Source of the DNA: Apostichopus californicus
Taxonomy: Eukaryota > Echinodermata > Holothuroidea > Aspidochirotida > Stichopodidae
NCBI GenBank assembly: GCA_020650975.1
Contig: JAIPMN010019563.1
Location: 1 to 20,760, forward strand
Direction: 5' to 3'
Length of the DNA stretch: 20,760 nt
The position numbers and the translations under genes are program-made. Position 1 is the first letter of the stretch. The number at the start of each line of letters is the position of its first letter. Positions 20,001 to 20,760 of this stretch are shown here, one piece after another. A model generated the notes under the pieces. It was not told the DNA's origin, did not search any database, and saw only the letters and a program-made list of their open reading frames with translations.

Positions 20001-20111
20001 TTTTTTTTTAAATTTATTTTCTTTGATTTCCTCCCCAGTGGCCGCTAAGGGAGAATCAGAACCAGAGAGGAAAGAGACGAGGACGAGGGTTGATGAAGAC
20101 AGAAAACATGA
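8019..20111 (+). CDS. CUL3: Cullin-3, ubiquitin-ligase scaffold, sixteen exons, 3' end off window
   Basis: Scaffold of the CRL3 E3 ligases. The N-terminal cullin repeats bind BTB-domain substrate adaptors, and the C-terminal domain binds RBX1. Exons: 8019-8072, 9774-9971, 10338-10451, 11805-12080, 13007-13138, 13579-13626, 14228-14276, 14744-14895, 15327-15503, 16212-16382, 16847-16954, 17599-17817, 18125-18226, 18758-18875, 19218-19286, 20039-20111. All join in frame to give 686 codons plus two bases, closely similar throughout to vertebrate CUL3. The start is ATG 8019 (A at -3), with an in-frame stop at 7956. Relative to human CUL3, the N-terminus is four residues shorter and the loop after FFGAKKE about eleven shorter. 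This accounts for the 15-residue offset at DRKHE (my recollection of the human sequence). The last ~66 residues, with the neddylated lysine (human K712) and winged helix, are outside the window. One intron is GC-AG and the last is AT-AC. Confidence 0.97.
8073..9773 (+). other. CUL3 intron 1
   Basis: 1,701 nt, GT-AG. It contains the perfect inverted-repeat element at 9422-9640. The remainder is AT-rich with no supported coding sequence; the open frame around 9239-9595 runs through the inverted repeat and a poly-A-rich loop and is not a gene. Confidence 0.75.
9422..9640. mobile_element. MITE with perfect 49-bp terminal inverted repeats
   Basis: The arms 9422-9470 and 9592-9640 are exact reverse complements over 49 bases (by eye). 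They include GTCAGACGGTTCCCGATTCC and its complement. The ~120-bp middle is A-rich and non-coding. TATCCTTTA occurs just outside on both sides (9410-9418 and 9652-9660), a candidate 9-bp target-site duplication. The right side keeps about 11 extra bases (TGACCACTTCG) between arm and duplication where the left keeps three, so the left end may be truncated. Long inverted repeats plus a 9-bp duplication suggest a Mutator-like (MULE) derivative. Confidence 0.8.
9774..9971 (+). CDS. CUL3: CUL3 exon 2 (cullin repeat 1, BTB-binding helices)
   Basis: 66 codons, phase 0, acceptor TTTAAG, donor AAAAG|GTAAAT. It contains [24 protein letters not shown] and [12 protein letters not shown]. The Phe of SFEELY (residue 50 here) corresponds to human F54, part of the BTB-adaptor interface. 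Confidence 0.97.
9972..10337 (+). other. CUL3 intron 2
   Basis: 366 nt, GT-AG, no feature noticed besides splice sites. Confidence 0.8.
10338..10451 (+). CDS. CUL3: CUL3 exon 3
   Basis: 38 codons, phase 0, from TTCTTAAG to TACATG|GTAAGA. It encodes the [19 protein letters not shown]... segment through IRDILMYM, near-identical to vertebrate CUL3 and part of cullin repeat 1. Confidence 0.97.
10452..11804 (+). other. CUL3 intron 3
   Basis: 1,353 nt, GT-AG. It contains two diverged copies of a motif (ACTGTG, then CCTGGAGTA, near 10889-10913 and 11490-11515) and a short tandem array at 11622-11684. No coding sequence is supported. Confidence 0.75.
11622..11684 (+). repeat. Short tandem repeat of CCCATTGTCTGC
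   Basis: Four copies of (CT)CCCATTGTCTGCC within about 60 bp, with unequal spacing, in CUL3 intron 3. Confidence 0.8.
11805..12080 (+). CDS. CUL3: CUL3 exon 4
   Basis: 92 codons, phase 0, from CTTCACAG to TATACT|GTAAGT. It encodes [52 protein letters not shown] and [19 protein letters not shown], covering cullin repeat 2, with strong identity to vertebrate CUL3. Confidence 0.97.
12081..13006 (+). other. CUL3 intron 4
   Basis: 926 nt, GT-AG. No repeat or coding feature could be assigned. Confidence 0.75.
13007..13138 (+). CDS. CUL3: CUL3 exon 5
   Basis: 44 codons, phase 0, from TCTCGCAG to GTGAAG|GTAGGC. It encodes [26 protein letters not shown] and [12 protein letters not shown]. It is part of the cullin-repeat stalk. 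Confidence 0.97.
13181..13250 (+). repeat. 35-bp tandem duplication
   Basis: TATGGCAACTGACCCACTCT plus GTGGACATATATA(A/G)T occurs twice in direct succession (starts 13181 and 13216), in CUL3 intron 5 just after exon 5. Near-identity indicates a recent duplication. Confidence 0.9.
13471..13542. repeat. (TTAA)n palindromic low-complexity tract
   Basis: Two (ATTA)n/(TTAA)n runs flank an AT-rich centre with GATATATATAATATAT. The arms are complementary and could fold. Simple-sequence origin is likely. Confidence 0.8.
13579..13626 (+). CDS. CUL3: CUL3 exon 6
   Basis: 16 codons, [16 protein letters not shown], phase 0, acceptor TTTCTTTCAG. The following donor is GAG|GCAAGT, a GC-type donor. It matches the CUL3 segment ELISKHMKT before MENSG. 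Confidence 0.95.
13627..14227 (+). other. CUL3 intron 6, GC-AG type
   Basis: The intron starts GCAAGT and ends CAACAAAG. The first-position pair is GC, with otherwise perfect donor consensus, the usual pattern for GC-AG introns. The nearby GT four bases downstream would break the frame. No other feature was found in the 601 nt. Confidence 0.9.
14228..14276 (+). CDS. CUL3: CUL3 exon 7
   Basis: 16 codons plus one base (phase 1), [16 protein letters not shown], donor GAGG|GTGAGT. It matches vertebrate MENSGLVHMLKNGK. Confidence 0.95.
14277..14743 (+). other. CUL3 intron 7
   Basis: 467 nt, GT-AG. A weak match to the SINE 3' body (CTCCCACAT followed by GGTCGTCG, about 14650-14712) is seen. A B-box-like GTGTTCAAATTC occurs at 14517-14528. 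Identity of these as a SINE is uncertain. Confidence 0.6.
14744..14895 (+). CDS. CUL3: CUL3 exon 8
   Basis: 152 nt, starting mid-codon (split Asp), from CTCCTCACAG to GTTCAG|GTGAGC. It encodes [32 protein letters not shown] and a Gly-rich GGGGKQP loop before IQYVQ. The glycine loop differs from vertebrates; the rest is conserved. Confidence 0.96.
14896..15326 (+). other. CUL3 intron 8
   Basis: 431 nt, GT-AG. It contains the SINE 3' fragment (15025-15172) and a TC-rich run directly before the acceptor. Confidence 0.75.
15025..15172 (+). mobile_element. 5'-truncated SINE fragment related to the copy at 612-948
   Basis: It shares, in the same order, GTGTAA, TTCTCCCACAT, TGTGG, TTAAGCG and AAATAACTG with the minus-strand SINE, and ends in a TTATTG/ATCATC-rich tail. 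No A or B box lies upstream, so the head is missing. Boundaries are approximate. Confidence 0.55.
15327..15503 (+). CDS. CUL3: CUL3 exon 9
   Basis: 59 codons, phase 0, from TCGTCCAG to AAAGGG|GTAAGT. It encodes [35 protein letters not shown], the highly conserved end of the cullin stalk before the C-terminal domain. Confidence 0.97.
15504..16211 (+). other. CUL3 intron 9
   Basis: 708 nt, GT-AG. Contains the 21-bp duplication near its 5' end; otherwise nothing recognised. Confidence 0.75.
15547..15590 (+). repeat. 21-bp tandem duplication
   Basis: ATTGACAAGATGGAGGGGGG(G) twice in succession in CUL3 intron 9. Confidence 0.85.
16212..16382 (+). CDS. CUL3: CUL3 exon 10
   Basis: 57 codons, phase 0, from ATCTCTCAG to TTGAAA|GTAAGT. 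It encodes [48 protein letters not shown]. This is the start of the cullin C-terminal (four-helix/αβ) domain that binds RBX1. Confidence 0.97.
16383..16846 (+). other. CUL3 intron 10
   Basis: 464 nt, GT-AG, with T-rich runs (16415-16437 and 16520-16550). No other feature. Confidence 0.8.
16847..16954 (+). CDS. CUL3: CUL3 exon 11
   Basis: 36 codons, phase 0, from CTATTTCAG to GCAGAT|GTAAGT. It encodes [18 protein letters not shown] and a helix ending FKNHVQSAD, matching vertebrate CUL3. Confidence 0.97.
16955..17598 (+). other. CUL3 intron 11
   Basis: 644 nt, GT-AG. The 5' half is the degenerate tandem repeat. It is followed by a poly-G run (about 17331-17340) and a (TTTC)n tract (17566-17590) that serves as the polypyrimidine tract before GTGTAG. 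Confidence 0.8.
16985..17300 (+). repeat. Degenerate tandem repeat, about 25-36 bp units
   Basis: About ten diverged units with the pattern CTGTGT, then AGAGACA, then AA(G)TGGACAG. The word AGTGGACAG or a one-base variant recurs at irregular spacing of roughly 25-36 bp through this stretch of CUL3 intron 11. Confidence 0.75.
17599..17817 (+). CDS. CUL3: CUL3 exon 12
   Basis: 73 codons, phase 0, acceptor GGTGTAG, donor AAGAAG|GTAATT. It encodes [49 protein letters not shown]. An alternative in-frame AG six bases later would drop the first two residues. The longer form matches vertebrate spacing exactly. Confidence 0.96.
17818..18124 (+). other. CUL3 intron 12
   Basis: 307 nt, GT-AG; nothing recognised besides T-rich stretches. 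Confidence 0.8.
18125..18226 (+). CDS. CUL3: CUL3 exon 13
   Basis: 34 codons, phase 0, from TTGTCAG to TATGAG|GTCAGT. It encodes [19 protein letters not shown] and [15 protein letters not shown]. The variable loop before HIIQVST is about eleven residues shorter than in human CUL3. The HIIQVST...LMLFN strand pair is part of the RBX1-binding sheet. Confidence 0.96.
18227..18757 (+). other. CUL3 intron 13
   Basis: 531 nt, GT-AG. A short GACATC(G/A)CCCCTGG duplication lies near 18391-18421; nothing else recognised. Confidence 0.75.
18758..18875 (+). CDS. CUL3: CUL3 exon 14
   Basis: 39 codons plus one base, from TCCTCTAG to GAAATTG|GTAAGC. It encodes [39 protein letters not shown], a winged-helix segment of the cullin C-terminal domain. 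Confidence 0.96.
18876..19217 (+). other. CUL3 intron 14
   Basis: 342 nt, GT-AG; pyrimidine-rich 3' part, no other feature. Confidence 0.8.
19218..19286 (+). CDS. CUL3: CUL3 exon 15
   Basis: 69 nt, split codons at both ends, from TCTCTGCAG to CAGACAG|GTATGC. It encodes [19 protein letters not shown] and IQT, essentially identical to vertebrate CUL3. Confidence 0.96.
19287..20038 (+). other. CUL3 intron 15
   Basis: 752 nt, GT-AG. It contains a TGTGTGTC-type dinucleotide tract (about 19377-19408). No coding sequence is supported. Confidence 0.75.
20039..20111 (+). CDS. CUL3: CUL3 exon 16 (penultimate or near-last), ends at AT-AC donor
   Basis: 73 nt, from TCCTCCCCAG; encodes [18 protein letters not shown] and DEDRKH plus GA of the next codon. 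Conservation stops abruptly at KHE, where reading on gives unrelated YPLLHL. No GT donor fits; ATATCCTTT follows immediately at 20112. The next exon should supply IEAAIVRIMK-like sequence with the neddylation lysine. Confidence 0.93.
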
Positions 20112-20760
20112 ATATCCTTTGCTGCATCTCATCATGGATGGTTGCATCACTTATCTATATATTACTTTATCATGCATGGTTACTTATTATTCACTGTTAC
20201 TAATTATGCATGACTTGATATGCATCACTTACTATATATCACCTGTACATGACTTATTATGCATAACTTGATATACATCACTTACTATATATCATTTGTA
20301 CATGACTTATTATCCATGACTTGATATGCATCACTTACTATATATCACCTGTACATGACTTATTATGCATAACTTGATATACATCACTTACTATATATCA
20401 TTTGTACATGACTTAATATCCATGACTTGATATACACCACTTACTATATATCACTTGTACATGACTAATTATGCATGACTTTATATACCTCACTTACTAT
20501 ATATATCACTTGTACATGACTTATTATGCATGACTTGTTATACATCCCTAACTATATATCACTTGTACATGTCTTATTACACATGACTTGATATACATCA
20601 CTTATTATATATCATTTGTACATGACTTAATATCCATGACTTGATATACACCACTTACTATATATCACCTGTACATGACTTATTATGCATAACTTGATAT
20701 ACATCACTTACTATATATCATTTGTACATGACTTATTATCCATGACTTGATATGCATCAC
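20112..20760 (+). other. CUL3 intron 16 (5' part), predicted U12-type AT-AC intron
   Basis: Starts ATATCCTTT, the exact consensus of minor-spliceosome AT-AC donors, in phase 2. The 3' end, with its expected TTCCTTAAC-like branch point and terminal AC, is outside the window. Almost all of the visible intron is the 53-bp tandem array. Confidence 0.85.
20143..20760 (+). repeat. 53-bp minisatellite with internal ~13-bp sub-repeats
   Basis: The word TGTACATG recurs at 20244, 20297, 20350, 20403, 20456, 20511, 20564 (TGTACATG), 20617, 20670 and 20723. Spacing is 53 bp throughout, except one 55-bp unit with an extra AT. Each unit splits into four similar pieces of about 13 bp ending in (G/C)ACTT. 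Alternating variants (GCATAACTT versus CCATGACTT) suggest a 106-bp higher-order period. It begins degenerate near 20143 and runs off the right edge. Confidence 0.95.

Noticed and set aside
20112..20160. Readthrough coding of exon 16 into [11 protein letters not shown] or a GT donor downstream
   Set aside because: These residues do not match the strongly conserved CUL3 continuation, and the nearby GT sites are poor and out of context compared with the AT-AC donor.
1..20760. CRISPR arrays, prokaryotic operons, phage or viral genes
   Set aside because: No direct-repeat/spacer pattern or such genes; the tandem arrays have no unique spacers and the genes are spliced metazoan genes.

Overview
This is eukaryotic (animal) genomic DNA with spliced genes, AT-rich introns, short dispersed repeats and tandem arrays. 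Both genes encode typical metazoan proteins. The many TAGGCCTA/TAGCCTA words in the non-coding DNA and the compact MITE/SINE content suggest a marine invertebrate deuterostome. An echinoderm such as a sea cucumber or sea urchin is my best guess, but this is inference. Two unresolved bases in a poly-G run (3712-3713) show it comes from a draft assembly.

Layout: (1) Positions 217-5535, minus strand: five coding exons of a SENP1/2-type SUMO protease (Ulp1/C48 family). They give 794 residues and include the catalytic His, Asp, Gln and Cys. The last exon(s) lie beyond the left edge, and a non-coding first exon probably ends at 6536. (2) Positions 5540-8018: the shared upstream region of two divergent genes, with a 500-bp inverted-repeat element and a long AT-rich stretch. 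(3) Positions 8019-20111, plus strand: sixteen coding exons of cullin-3 (CUL3), giving 686 complete codons plus two bases. Reading frame is kept across all fifteen complete introns. The final exon(s), about 66 residues including the neddylation lysine, are beyond the right edge. (4) Positions 20143-20760: a 53-bp minisatellite inside the last intron.

The two genes are head to head. One removes SUMO from proteins; the other is the scaffold of BTB-adaptor ubiquitin ligases and is itself activated by NEDD8. Both belong to ubiquitin-like modifier biology, but co-regulation is only a hypothesis.

The most notable items are splice-site variants and repeats. The final CUL3 intron begins with a perfect U12-type AT-AC donor (ATATCCTTT). 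Another CUL3 intron is GC-AG. There is a perfect 49-bp inverted-repeat MITE with a candidate 9-bp target duplication, and a dispersed repeat that carries DR1 nuclear-receptor half-sites. I found no evidence of a wholly new biological system here.
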